Assembly (NCBI GenBank): GCA_023391425.1
Contig: JAEWAX010000133.1
Span: forward strand, 1-64,000
Source of the DNA: Bacillota bacterium
GTDB lineage: Bacteria > Bacillota > Clostridia > Acetivibrionales > DSM-1351
Direction: 5' to 3'
Length of the DNA stretch: 64,000 nucleotides
In this document: piece by piece, positions 33,914-43,059 of the stretch
Layout: the number at the start of each line of letters is the position of its first letter
How positions within the stretch are numbered: the first letter of the stretch is position 1
Translations under genes and position numbers: made by a program
Notes under the pieces: model-generated
Told to the model about the DNA's origin: nothing
Database searches by the model: none
What the model saw: only the letters and a program-made list of their open reading frames with translations

Positions 33914-35068
33914 TTATTTTTTTAAATCTGTTTTTAGTGCCCAATCAACATAGGATTCCGCAACATCAACATTATCTTTATCTACAACTGTAGTTGGAAC
34001 ATTAAGTACTTTATCTACTGAATACCCAAGTACATCATGCATGAACACTGACATAACGAACTCACGACCCATATCGACAGGTCCAACATTTACAGTTGCT
34101 GTAAGTTTACCTTCACGAATAGACTCATAACCGGATTTGAGACCATCTGCACCTACAACTATAATACCTTCTTTGCCATCCCAAAGCTTAAGACCTCTTG
34201 CTTCTACAGCTTGAGCTGCTCCAAGTCCCATTTCTTCATTTTCACCATATATAAAATTAGCATCTGGATATGCTTCTAATAGATTTTCTGCAGCCTGCAT
34301 ACCTTTATCACGTACATAGTCACCACGTTGTTCAGCAACTATCTGAAGATCAGGATATGGCTTGATAGCTTCTAAAAATCCATTTTTACGAGCTGTTGCC
34401 CAGTGGCCAGGTATACCCCATACCATAAGTATCTTTCCCTTTCCATTAAGCTTCTCAGCTGCATATTTACCAACAAGATAACCAGATTGATAAGTGTTGT
34501 TATAACCAATAGCTGATACAACATTAAACTCTTTTTCATCCCACATTTCTGCTGGCATATTGAACATGTAAACAGATGAACCAGCATCCATAGCTCTCTT
34601 AAATACAGCGTTCATAGCATCAAAATCACCTGCTGAAGATGTACCTATTGCACTAAACTTTTTTGTTACCCAGTTTTCAATTGTTGCAACTTGTGACTCA
34701 ACAGCCTGATGCTCACTTGGAGCTGCAAAGTCAAACTCAAACTTTACATCAAAACGGTCGGATAGTTCATTCATCATGGTATATGCACCATGTTGTATTA
34801 TGTCATAGAACTCCGAAGCTGCTGGTGGCGTAAAACCAATTTTGATAGTTTTGCCAGTAGCCGCCTTACGAACTGCATCCTCAAACGCTTTATCTCCCCA
34901 TTGATAATTTGCACCAATGTTTTGAGGAACAACCGTTTCATTATCTTTATTACTGTCTGAAACTTTTCCAGCGCCAGAACTACCACACCCAGTCAATACA
35001 GAACCCATTGCAAAGACTAACACAAGCATAACAACAACTAATCTTTTAAATGTTTTTCTTTTAGTCAT
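33914..35068 (-). CDS. Ribose-type ABC transporter substrate-binding lipoprotein
   Basis: This is an extracellular binding protein of the RbsB/peripla_BP_4 group, 384 residues. A lipoprotein signal ends LTGC with C28 as anchor. The mature domain (from about residue 58) contains TIKIGFTPP, FIYGENEEMG and GADGLKSGYESIREGKLTAT. ATG at 35066-35068 with GGAGG is preferred over the adjacent TTG. It belongs with the ATPase and two permeases upstream. Its ligand is unknown. Two regulators in the block (30188 and 40090) carry a domain strikingly similar to it. Confidence 0.93.
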   Translation of the reverse strand: MTKRKTFKRLVVVMLVLVFAMGSVLTGCGSSGAGKVSDSNKDNETVVPQNIGANYQWGDKAFEDAVRKAATGKTIKIGFTPPAASEFYDIIQHGAYTMMNELSDRFDVKFEFDFAAPSEHQAVESQVATIENWVTKKFSAIGTSSAGDFDAMNAVFKRAMDAGSSVYMFNMPAEMWDEKEFNVVSAIGYNNTYQSGYLVGKYAAEKLNGKGKILMVWGIPGHWATARKNGFLEAIKPYPDLQIVAEQRGDYVRDKGMQAAENLLEAYPDANFIYGENEEMGLGAAQAVEARGLKLWDGKEGIIVVGADGLKSGYESIREGKLTATVNVGPVDMGREFVMSVFMHDVLGYSVDKVLNVPTTVVDKDNVDVAESYVDWALKTDLKK

Positions 35069-35315
35069 CAATTTTTCCTCCTACAATTTGTGTTTAATTT
35101 TGATAAAACCACTTTCTTTGCTTAAACCCTGTTGCGTAGAAACCTTTCTTCTGACATGTTACTTATGTACATTAGCCTCCTTACCCACCCCCTATATGCT
35201 ACTCAATTTTCCCGAAAACTGAATGAGCTTCGGTTTATATCTCAAGGATTAGCATTTCTGCTTAACCAATTCTTTTAAACCCAATGGCACAGTATGCTAT
35301 AAGACATTTTTAAAA

Positions 35316-36314
35316 CTATGCTTTACGTACTTGTCCTAAACGTTCCATCGTTACAGCTACAAGAATTATTAAGCCTACAACTATTGTCTCCCAATACGGA
35401 TGAATATTAAGGAGATTCATCCCATTTTTAATTACGTACAAAATAATTGCTCCTAGGACAGTACCAGTCATGCTCCCTTTACCACCAGATAAGCTTGTTC
35501 CGCCAATTACAGCAGCAGCAATAGCTTCTAGTTCGTACCCAGTTCCCATTTCAGGATGAACAGTAGTAAGACGTGATGAAAGAACAATGCCAGACACGGC
35601 TGCAGTTAGTCCAGATAATGCATAAACTTTTATTCGTAGGTTATCTATATTTATACCTGAAAGTCGTGCTGATTCCTCATTACTTCCAAATGCTAGCACA
35701 TGCCGTCCAAACCGCATTCTTCTATAAATATATAGAAGAATTACAAAAACTATTATCGCTACAAGGACAGGAATTTGTATACCTAATAGGTTTCCTTGCC
35801 CTAGAAAATCAAAATTCTGTTTCATATATCCTCTAAATGGAATCGCACGTGTCCAAACATATAGAATTCCACGGGCTATACTCAACATTGCCAAGGTAGC
35901 TATAAATGGTGAAAGTCTAAGTTTAGTAATTAAAAGTCCGTTTATAACTCCCACAATAAGTCCTAAAACTAGTCCAGCAAGAATAGCTATAAAGATATTA
36001 ACATCATTTGTTAATAGCCATGCTGTCATACCACCGCTAATACCAACAACAGAACCAACAGAAAGATCAATACCACCAGTAGAAAGAACAAATGTCATAC
36101 CAAATCCTAAAATCATTATAAATACTGATTGCCTTAACACATTAAAAAGGTTGTGATATGTTAAAAAGCGGTTTGACACAATCGACATTATTATCATAAT
36201 CACTGCCAAAAAAATAGCTAGACCTATAATTTGTCGGTCAAATTTCTTTCTGGGCTTCAAAGCTATGGATACTGTATGATCGGTAGAATTATTTTTATTT
36301 GTGCTCAATCTCAT
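35316..36314 (-). CDS. Ribose-type ABC transporter permease (RbsC family), second copy
   Basis: This 332-residue inner-membrane permease of the branched-chain/monosaccharide (BPD_transp_2) type has about nine hydrophobic segments. GIDLSVGSVVGISGG and AIAAAVIGGTSLSGGKGS are the family hallmarks. It is about half identical by eye to the permease just upstream, so the two likely form a heterodimeric channel. It starts 44 bases after that gene. A 247-base gap follows before the binding protein. Confidence 0.93.
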   Translation of the reverse strand: MRLSTNKNNSTDHTVSIALKPRKKFDRQIIGLAIFLAVIMIIMSIVSNRFLTYHNLFNVLRQSVFIMILGFGMTFVLSTGGIDLSVGSVVGISGGMTAWLLTNDVNIFIAILAGLVLGLIVGVINGLLITKLRLSPFIATLAMLSIARGILYVWTRAIPFRGYMKQNFDFLGQGNLLGIQIPVLVAIIVFVILLYIYRRMRFGRHVLAFGSNEESARLSGINIDNLRIKVYALSGLTAAVSGIVLSSRLTTVHPEMGTGYELEAIAAAVIGGTSLSGGKGSMTGTVLGAIILYVIKNGMNLLNIHPYWETIVVGLIILVAVTMERLGQVRKA

Positions 36315-36358
36315 AACCTCCTTCAGAATTAAAAGTTCCTTAACAACCTATTACTCGG

Positions 36359-37324
36359 TTACCTATCAGCACTTGAGGCTGTAAAGCGTTCTACTCCAAC
36401 TGCAATAATGATTATTAAACCTGTAATTATCATACGATAAAATTGGTTTACTGATAGAAGGTCTAATCCATTTGATACTACAGCAAGTACAATTGCACCA
36501 ACTGCTGTACCAACCACACTTCCCTTGCCACCTGCCATGCTTGTTCCACCAATTACTGCCGCTGCAATAGCTTCCATTTCGTATTGTGTACCCATCATTG
36601 GTTGCACTGCTGTTAGTCGAGATGCTAAAAGTACACCTGATACTGCTGCAAGTAAACCCGACAGAGCATATACCCGAATTTTAATGCTAATAACCGAGAC
36701 ACCAGAGAGGTATGCAGCCTGACTATTTGAACCTATAGCAACAACATAACGTCCAAAGCTGGTCTTACTTAAAAGAAAATAACAAATAAAGAAAACTAAC
36801 AAAACAATTACAGCGGGTACAGGAATAACTCCAAATATATACCCCTGAGCTAGGTATTTAAATTCCGGTGTAGCAAAATCTCGAATTGGTCTATCTATTG
36901 TTAATAGTAGTAGCAAGCCTCGTGCTATATTTAACATTGCAAAAGTAACCAAAAACGGTGCTACATTAAGTCGCGTAATTAGTATTCCGTTTATAGCTCC
37001 TACTATTGTTCCTGCGGCTAACCCAACTAGAATGGCTACCCACATATTAATATTCTGCATTAGCAACAATCCGGTTATACCGCCAGATAGACCAATTATA
37101 GATCCAATTGAAAGATCAATTCCACCCATAGTTAGTACAAACATCATGCCAAACGCTGCCAACATTACAAATACAACATGCAACATTAAATTCGAAATAT
37201 TTTCCATTGTGAGAAAATAAGGCGAGGATATAGACAAGAATATAAATAATATTACAAGCATCACAACAGCGCCTATCCCCTCGCGTGTTAAAAATGCTGT
37301 CACTTTTTTAATATTTGTACTCAT
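36359..37324 (-). CDS. Ribose-type ABC transporter permease (RbsC family), first copy
   Basis: This 321-residue permease contains GIDLSIGSIIGLSGG and AIAAAVIGGTSMAGGKGS, the paired RbsC-type signatures. Its ATG overlaps the TGA of the ATPase gene by four bases, showing translational coupling. It carries no fused domain. Confidence 0.93.
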   Translation of the reverse strand: MSTNIKKVTAFLTREGIGAVVMLVILFIFLSISSPYFLTMENISNLMLHVVFVMLAAFGMMFVLTMGGIDLSIGSIIGLSGGITGLLLMQNINMWVAILVGLAAGTIVGAINGILITRLNVAPFLVTFAMLNIARGLLLLLTIDRPIRDFATPEFKYLAQGYIFGVIPVPAVIVLLVFFICYFLLSKTSFGRYVVAIGSNSQAAYLSGVSVISIKIRVYALSGLLAAVSGVLLASRLTAVQPMMGTQYEMEAIAAAVIGGTSMAGGKGSVVGTAVGAIVLAVVSNGLDLLSVNQFYRMIITGLIIIIAVGVERFTASSADR

Positions 37325-38847
37325 TCGTGACCTCCCGAAGCATATAGCGTAATATTTTCTTCTGTGGCTTCCTCACGTGAAAATTCATGAGCAATTTTGC
37401 CCTTATGCATTACATATATACGGTCAGAAAGGCCCATAAGTTCTGGAAGCTCAGAAGATATCAAGATAACACCACCGCCATTTCGTACAAAATCGGCAAT
37501 GAGATTGTAAACTTCAACTTTTGCTCCTACGTCAATACCTTGTGTGGGTTCGTCAAAAATTAATATCTTAGGCTGAGTAAACAGCCATTTAGCCAAAATT
37601 ACTTTTTGTTGATTCCCTCCACTGAGATACCTTACCTTACGGTTTTCTGAAGGAGTCTTAATTCCAAGACGAGAAATATATTCAGATGCTATATTAGATT
37701 CTTTTTTCTTTTTCAATATAAACTTCTTAGTCAAAACACGATTAAGAGCACACATTGTAATATTATGTTTGATTGAAAGATCAATTAATGCCCCATGCAA
37801 TTTTCTGTTTTCTGGTAGCAAACCTATTCCAGCATTAATTGCATCTCGTGGTGAATTGATTTTGATTTCTTTACCATCAACAGTGATAGTCCCTGAATTC
37901 TTGTAATCTGCACCTACAATAGCCCTAACAGTCTCTGTTCTTCCTGATCCAGCAAGTCCTGATAAACCAACGATTTCGCCACTTCTTACGAATAAATTAA
38001 TATTCTCGAGAATTCCAGTACGGTTCAAGCTTGAAACACTTAAGATTTCATCCCCTATTGATACTTTCTCTTTTGTTATGAACTTTGATACTGTTCTACC
38101 AACCATTAAAGAAACCAGATGGTCAATATTTGTACTCTCAGGATATACCGTCTCGACGTTTTTACCATCACGCATTACGCTAATACGATCAACAAGTCCG
38201 AACAGTTCACGAAGATGATGTGTTATGTAAATAATTGCTACACCACGTTCTTTCATTTTACGAATAAAGTCAAATAATATGATTCTCTCATGCTCTGCTA
38301 GTGCAGCTGTCGGTTCATCCATAATAATGACGGATGCCTGAACAGAAAGTGCTTTTACAATCTCAATCACACGATTCTTCAGTGCACCAAGTTCTGATAC
38401 AGGTGTACCGATATCCTCAACAGTGGGAAGAAATTCCCGGTAGATACTTTCTGTCCTTCTATACATTTCTTTTTCATTCATTGGCTGAAAAAATTTCCCT
38501 AACACTGGAGATACGATTTCTCTCCCAAGATATACATTCTGCACTGCATTAAGATCAGGAGCTAATGAAGGCTCTTGCCAAATTGTGCTAACACCCAATC
38601 TTTGCGCATGCCTAACATCTACTATATCAACTACTTTACCATTTATACGAATTTCTCCTTCTTCAGGGTGGTAAAGCCCAGAAAGAATTTTCATTAAGGT
38701 AGATTTACCAGCACCGTTTTCTCCCACTAATGCCAATACTTCTCCTTTACGTACTTCTAAAGAAACATCATCGAGTGCCAATACTCCAGGAAAGCTTTTT
38801 TTAATCCCAGTCATAGAAATAATTACATTACTATCTTCAGCTATCAT
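37321..38847 (-). CDS. Ribose-type ABC transporter ATP-binding protein (RbsA/MglA family)
   Basis: This tandem ATPase has two ABC modules in one chain. The first has Walker A GENGAGKST and Walker B VIIMDEPTAAL; the second has the degenerate P-loop GLAGSGRTE, the signature LSGGNQQKVILAKWL and ILIFDEPTQGIDVG. This asymmetry is normal for the family. The frame is open to 38859, but ATG at 38845-38847 is better spaced from GAGGAG, giving 508 residues. It is the first gene of the importer operon, behind a promoter at 39223-39251. Confidence 0.95.
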   Translation of the reverse strand: MIAEDSNVIISMTGIKKSFPGVLALDDVSLEVRKGEVLALVGENGAGKSTLMKILSGLYHPEEGEIRINGKVVDIVDVRHAQRLGVSTIWQEPSLAPDLNAVQNVYLGREIVSPVLGKFFQPMNEKEMYRRTESIYREFLPTVEDIGTPVSELGALKNRVIEIVKALSVQASVIIMDEPTAALAEHERIILFDFIRKMKERGVAIIYITHHLRELFGLVDRISVMRDGKNVETVYPESTNIDHLVSLMVGRTVSKFITKEKVSIGDEILSVSSLNRTGILENINLFVRSGEIVGLSGLAGSGRTETVRAIVGADYKNSGTITVDGKEIKINSPRDAINAGIGLLPENRKLHGALIDLSIKHNITMCALNRVLTKKFILKKKKESNIASEYISRLGIKTPSENRKVRYLSGGNQQKVILAKWLFTQPKILIFDEPTQGIDVGAKVEVYNLIADFVRNGGGVILISSELPELMGLSDRIYVMHKGKIAHEFSREEATEENITLYASGGHE

Positions 38848-39222
38848 TGAAATCTTCACTCCTCACTAAGTAGGTTAAATATTGTAATATCTTTTCTATT
38901 TCTAATCAAAGAATTCTGCAAAACTTTTAAATCGATAACTATATAATTAATTGTTATTCATTACTTTTGCTTTTTCCAATAAACTCTTCCTATGGCTTTA
39001 CTTTTAAATAAGCTGAGGAAAATATTTAAAGAATGATATTTGCATGCACCATTATATATTATAGATAGACGATGGTTACATGCAGTATTTTGAATTCAAT
39101 GATATGGAAGTGATCATTATATATAGCAACAAATTATTTCTATCGTTTTATATTCACCTCTTTTTTCTCATCAATGGTAATTGAGCTATATAATAACTAT
39201 CAAATCCGCAAGCTATGTCTAG
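38848..39222. other. Long leader of the sugar importer operon, no gene seen
   Basis: This would be the 5' untranslated region of about 370 bases if the promoter at 39223-39251 is used. An inverted repeat joins GCATGCACCAT (39042-39052) to ATGGTTACATGC (39072-39083) with two mismatches. No known riboswitch was recognised and no open frame with a ribosome site was found. Confidence 0.4.
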
Positions 39223-39294
39223 ATAATAGCACGACAATATTTTTATGTCAACACATTTTCTGATATTATTTTATTATTTTCTCGAATTTTCTGA
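39223..39294 (-). promoter_or_regulatory. Promoter of the sugar importer operon with two upstream TCAGAAAAT repeats
   Basis: On the minus strand TTGACA (39246-39251) and TATTAT (39223-39228) are 17 bases apart, a near-consensus promoter. TCAGAAAAT occurs at 39255-39263 and 39286-39294, just upstream of the -35 and 31 bases apart, about three helical turns. A third copy, inside a TCAGA-N6-TCTGA palindrome, lies at 39574-39589. These are candidate regulator sites. Confidence 0.6.
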
Positions 39295-39671
39295 TTTTTG
39301 CTAGAACTTTTCACAAATACAAGGAGTTTTTAACAAAAGTAAAACCTTTGATTTAACAGCACTATTGTATATAATTACATTATATAATAGAAAAGGACAT
39401 ACCTGTAAAATTACCATAAAGCTATTGCAAGGCACCCAGTAGGAGCATTAATAAGGCTATTTTTCAAATCATCCGAATGATAAACAGCTTCATTACAATA
39501 CAGATCAGTAAATGTATTAGTATTAAATAAGCTAAAAGCTTATTAGATTACTATTAGATTTTTTCAGATTATGTCAGACAATTTTCTGATTTCCCAAAAA
39601 ATTTCATTGAATTTACATTTACGATATATTATAATAATTCTATTAAAAAGTTTACTGAGGAGCTAATTTAT
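39295..39671. other. Gap upstream of the small [2Fe-2S] protein gene
   Basis: This AT-rich stretch holds the TCAGA-N6-TCTGA palindrome (39574-39589) and the GAGGAGC ribosome site of the next gene. TATATAAT near 39380 could be a -10. I see no further gene. Confidence 0.4.
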
Positions 39672-39917
39672 ATGTTGCAGATAAGTATATGTATTGGAAA
39701 TGCGTGCCAACTGAAAGGGTCATATCAATTAATTAAGACTTTCCAAGAATTGATTAATAAGAACTATCTTGAAGGCTTAGTAGTGCTCAAGGAATCTTTT
39801 TGTATGGGACACTGTCGGCGAGGTGTATCTGTCAAAATAGGAGTTGAATATATAGTAGACGTCAATATGTCAAACATTGAAGAAATATTTAGTGAATACA
39901 TCTTAAGCAAGCTATAA
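39672..39917 (+). CDS. Small thioredoxin-like [2Fe-2S] ferredoxin
   Basis: This is an 81-residue protein with four cysteines spaced C7-x4-C12-x31-C44-x3-C48. This is the cluster-binding pattern of thioredoxin-like [2Fe-2S] ferredoxins, as in NuoE and the N-terminal domain of hydrogenase and NADH-dehydrogenase subunits. It stands alone, without partner subunits, divergent from the sugar importer. An electron-carrier or sensor role is possible; no partner is visible. ATG is preceded by GAGGAGC. Confidence 0.85.
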   Translation: MLQISICIGNACQLKGSYQLIKTFQELINKNYLEGLVVLKESFCMGHCRRGVSVKIGVEYIVDVNMSNIEEIFSEYILSKL

Positions 39918-40014
39918 TAAAATGTAATATTTTGATTACAACAAAATTATTACTTATCAGAAGTGATAAATGAAAATGGGGCATTAAAATCATTTCTTCT
40001 TGTTTTTAACGAAC

Positions 40015-40059
40015 AAAAAGGGCCCCACAAACATCATATTTTGTGATACCCCTTTTTTA
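40015..40059 (-). terminator. Terminator after the copy 2 LacI-fusion gene
   Basis: AAAAAAGGGG and CCCTTTTT close a stem with an inner TCACAAA / TTTGTG pairing, about 30 bases beyond the gene on the minus strand. T-rich sequence follows. Confidence 0.65.
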
Positions 40060-40089
40060 CACGACCAGATAAAATAAAAATTTTTCAGA

Positions 40090-42126
40090 CTATGGGTACT
40101 CGGTACCAAGAGCCCAATCTGTGTAGCTAGCTACACTATCCACATTGGTTTTATCAATAACTGTTGTCTTAACATTTATTATTTTGTCAACATTGTACCC
40201 CAAAGCCTCGTGCATAAAAACTGCCATTATAAACTCACGTCCTTGATCAACAGGACCTACATTAACAGTAGCTGTGAGTTTGATATTACGTATAGACTCA
40301 TAACCTGACTTGAGACCATCAGCTCCAATGGTTATTATACCTTCTTTGCCATCCCAGTGCTTTAAGCCACATGTTTCTATAGCATCAACAGCACCAAGCG
40401 CCATCTCCTCGTTCTCTCCATAAATAAGATCAACATCTGGATGCTCTGCAAGCAAATCCATAGCCGCCTGCATGCCCTTGCCGCGTACATAATCTCCGCA
40501 CTTTTCTCCCACTATCTGAAGTCCTTGATACTGCTTGATAGCTTCCATAAATCCTTCTTTCCTTGAGGTGGACCAATGCCCTGGAAAACCCCAGATCATT
40601 AAAATCTTGCCATTTCCATTTAACTTTTCCGCTGCATACCTACCCACAAGATATCCAGCCTGATAATGGTTATTGTAACTAATCACAGAGGTAACTTTCA
40701 TATCAGCCTCCTTTACTAGTTCAGATGGCATATTAAATAAGTAAATAGCTGTACCAGCATTTTCAGCATTCTCATAGACCACGTTCATGGTTTTAAAATC
40801 ACCTGCAGAACAAACCAATATTGCATCATACTTCTTTGAAATCCAATTATTTATAATATCCACTTGTGAGTTTATTTCCTTATGTTCACTTGGAGCAGCA
40901 GTCTCAAATTCGAATTTCACATTGAAGCGCTCTGAAAGTTCTTTCATCATTGTATATGCTCCATGCTTTATAATATCATAAAATTCCGAGTCCGCTGGTG
41001 GAGTAAATCCAATTTTTATGGTTCGCCCGGCTGTGATTTTACGTGCCGAGTCTTCAAAATACTTATAATTTCTGCCACAACTATTTCTAATCTTTATAGT
41101 TGAATGGACAACTACATGCTTCTCCGGCACTACTCGGTTGTTGATCATGTCTAAGATCATTAGCATTGCATCACGACCTAATTCATATGTCGGACGTGAA
41201 TATGTGGTAAGAGATAAAGCTGATGAAAGTGCAGAATCATCAAAGCCCATAAGGGAAATATCATTTGGAACAAAAAGTCCTTGATCCTCAATAGCTTTTT
41301 TCGCTGCAAATGCCGTCAAGTCATTAGCACAGAAAATAGCGGTAAATCCAGTATCGTTTTTTATATTATCAACTATGCTATCATACGCTTTTTGGTAGTC
41401 ATAAATATCCTCAACCTTAAGTCTTGGATCAATTTGAATACCTGCATCGTTCAAGGCATCACAATATCCCTCATAGCGAGCATTTCTAGAGCTCATAGTG
41501 GCATCATCAGCTAAGTACAATATCCGATGGTGTCCCAACGAAATCAGATATCTTACTGCATTACATGCACCTTCACGATTATCACAAGTTACCAAATAGG
41601 CTTGTTGATTATTCCTTATTTCATCTTCTATTAACACGAGTGGTATGTTATCCTGTAGAACATTCTCGACAAACGTTGCAGAAGCGTATGAAGGGACATG
41701 TATAATGCCATTTGCATTATATTCCTTCATAAGTACCTTAATTTTCTGGTACTCAAGTTCATAGTCACTAGGATCACTAAGTATTATATCGTATTGGTGC
41801 ATATTTGCCACATCTCTTATCCCTTTGATAAGAGAAACATGATATGGATCGGATATATTGTTCATTAAAATGATAATAAACTTGCACTGAGAAGAATGAC
41901 CAGATGTCTTCTTTGAAAAGCTGCTCTTATCGACCTTCATATCAGCTATAGCGTTTTCTACCTTATCACGTATATCATCATCAATGTTGGGCAAGCCCCT
42001 TAGTACACGCGAAACACTTGATACTGATACTTTCGCATGCTGCGCAATGTCAACTAGTCTTACTTTCTGCTTGCCTTTGACTGTATGCTGTTGTTTAGCC
42101 TCGCTGAGTTTTTCATTTTTATTCAT
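40090..42126 (-). CDS. LacI-type regulator fused to a second sugar-binding domain (copy 2, intact)
   Basis: This 678-residue protein has a Lys/Gln-rich N-terminus (1-22), LacI helix-turn-helix (IAQHAKVSVSSVSRVLRG, about 27-44), a LacI effector domain (about 80-345) ending RPTYELGRDAM, and a second binding-protein domain from about residue 355 to the end. The second domain contains TIKIGFTPP, LIYGENEEMALGA and GADGLKSGYESI, matching the importer's lipoprotein domain at 33914. It lacks a signal peptide. The frame is open to 42201, but ATG at 42124-42126 follows GGAGTG. It is a full-length paralogue of the gene at 30188 and shows what that gene's N-terminus should be. The operator and ligand are unknown. 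Confidence 0.92.
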   Translation of the reverse strand: MNKNEKLSEAKQQHTVKGKQKVRLVDIAQHAKVSVSSVSRVLRGLPNIDDDIRDKVENAIADMKVDKSSFSKKTSGHSSQCKFIIILMNNISDPYHVSLIKGIRDVANMHQYDIILSDPSDYELEYQKIKVLMKEYNANGIIHVPSYASATFVENVLQDNIPLVLIEDEIRNNQQAYLVTCDNREGACNAVRYLISLGHHRILYLADDATMSSRNARYEGYCDALNDAGIQIDPRLKVEDIYDYQKAYDSIVDNIKNDTGFTAIFCANDLTAFAAKKAIEDQGLFVPNDISLMGFDDSALSSALSLTTYSRPTYELGRDAMLMILDMINNRVVPEKHVVVHSTIKIRNSCGRNYKYFEDSARKITAGRTIKIGFTPPADSEFYDIIKHGAYTMMKELSERFNVKFEFETAAPSEHKEINSQVDIINNWISKKYDAILVCSAGDFKTMNVVYENAENAGTAIYLFNMPSELVKEADMKVTSVISYNNHYQAGYLVGRYAAEKLNGNGKILMIWGFPGHWSTSRKEGFMEAIKQYQGLQIVGEKCGDYVRGKGMQAAMDLLAEHPDVDLIYGENEEMALGAVDAIETCGLKHWDGKEGIITIGADGLKSGYESIRNIKLTATVNVGPVDQGREFIMAVFMHEALGYNVDKIINVKTTVIDKTNVDSVASYTDWALGTEYP

Positions 42127-42309
42127 TTGGACACTCCATTTTTGTATATATGCAATTCTTCTTACATTATAAATTGTATTCAACCTACTTAAAGATGTCA
42201 ATATAACTTGATTTCAATATTAAACTGATTATGATTTATCAGATGTCTTACTAAACGCCTATAGGTAAATAACGGAAAATATCATTAAAATTATTTCCGA
42301 TGTAGAGTA

Positions 42310-42978
42310 GGTCAGTGGGAAAATTAGAATTTCCCCACTTTCCCCAGCATCAAACTGTCTTTCTCTTGCTGTTTGACTTGGCTGCAAGGTATAGATTCCT
42401 TTGAAGTTTTCGAACTTTTTCTATGGTGTTGTTAGCCTTTTGGGCATTCACTCGCTCTTACCTCCTCTAGAATTCATGAATAAAGTAGAGTTCCTTCCCT
42501 AATTACAGTTTTGTTGTCTGTAATATCATTGGTACTATGAACTCCTCCGACCCCCTCTTTGCAAGTTATCAATTTCACTTCATCAGCTTATATGATTCTT
42601 CTTTACAGCTTTCGCTGTGCAAAGTAGGGTCTCTCCAGTTCCGAAACACACTTTCCATACATACCGTTTCCCTTACACCGAGGGATTCTTCGATGGTGCT
42701 GTCCAAGTTCTTCCCATCTTCCATGGTCTTCGCCCATTTTGGCAAGGCTCGACTTCCCCTTTTCTCTTTGTAAACCAAAGACCTTTTTGACGATGCGGCA
42801 GAATTCACTTTATGTTACGGTCTGTATTTTCGCTAGCCCTGCTGTTTAGACAGGTACTTTGTCCTCCCGCTCAGCACATACCATTACTGTTATGCACCGG
42901 GATTAGCTAACGGGCTTCTTGGTAATTACCCGTGTCGGACTTACACCGACAAGTGTGCTCCAGCTTAGCTGGACGTAC
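42310..42978 (-). mobile_element. Group II intron remnant (5' RNA domains and start of the reverse-transcriptase gene)
   Basis: Reading the minus strand from 42978, GTACGTCC opens a sequence with GTGTAAGTCCGACACGG and other domain-I-like features, spanning about 530 bases before a short reading frame that begins like an intron-encoded protein. No domain V hairpin is seen downstream and the protein stops after 33 residues, so the 3' two-thirds is missing. The 5' end lies directly after the gpsA terminator, the target type favoured by class C introns. The exact 3' edge is uncertain. Confidence 0.7.
42350..42451 (-). pseudogene. Truncated group II intron reverse transcriptase/maturase (LtrA-like)
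   Basis: GTG at 42449-42451 has GAGGAGG upstream and opens a frame of 33 codons ending TGA at 42350-42352. It includes KVRKLQRNLYLAAKSNSKRK, the typical LtrA-family N-terminus. The reverse-transcriptase, maturase and endonuclease domains are absent. It is a dead remnant. Confidence 0.75.
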
Positions 42979-42985
42979 CAAACTT

Positions 42986-43012
42986 AAAAAGTCGGCATAA
43001 GCCAACTTTTTT
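42986..43012 (-). terminator. gpsA terminator
   Basis: AAAAAGTTGGC and GCCGACTTTTT form a stem around a four-base loop followed by T-rich sequence on the minus strand. It lies 48 bases past the gpsA stop and immediately before the intron remnant. Confidence 0.85.
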
Positions 43013-43059
43013 ATTATTTTCCCAATCAAATTGTGCTTTCAATACCTAGCTGTTTTGAC

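Noticed and set aside
38848..39222. A transfer RNA or small gene in the long importer leader
   Set aside because: No cloverleaf, TTCRA arm or ribosome-site-linked frame was found by eye.
42537..42773. 78-codon frame on the plus strand
   Set aside because: It is the complement of the intron RNA region; the intron reading explains the sequence better.
42575..42808. 77-codon frame on the minus strand
   Set aside because: It lies inside the RNA-domain part of the group II intron remnant, lacks a ribosome site and resembles no protein family I know.
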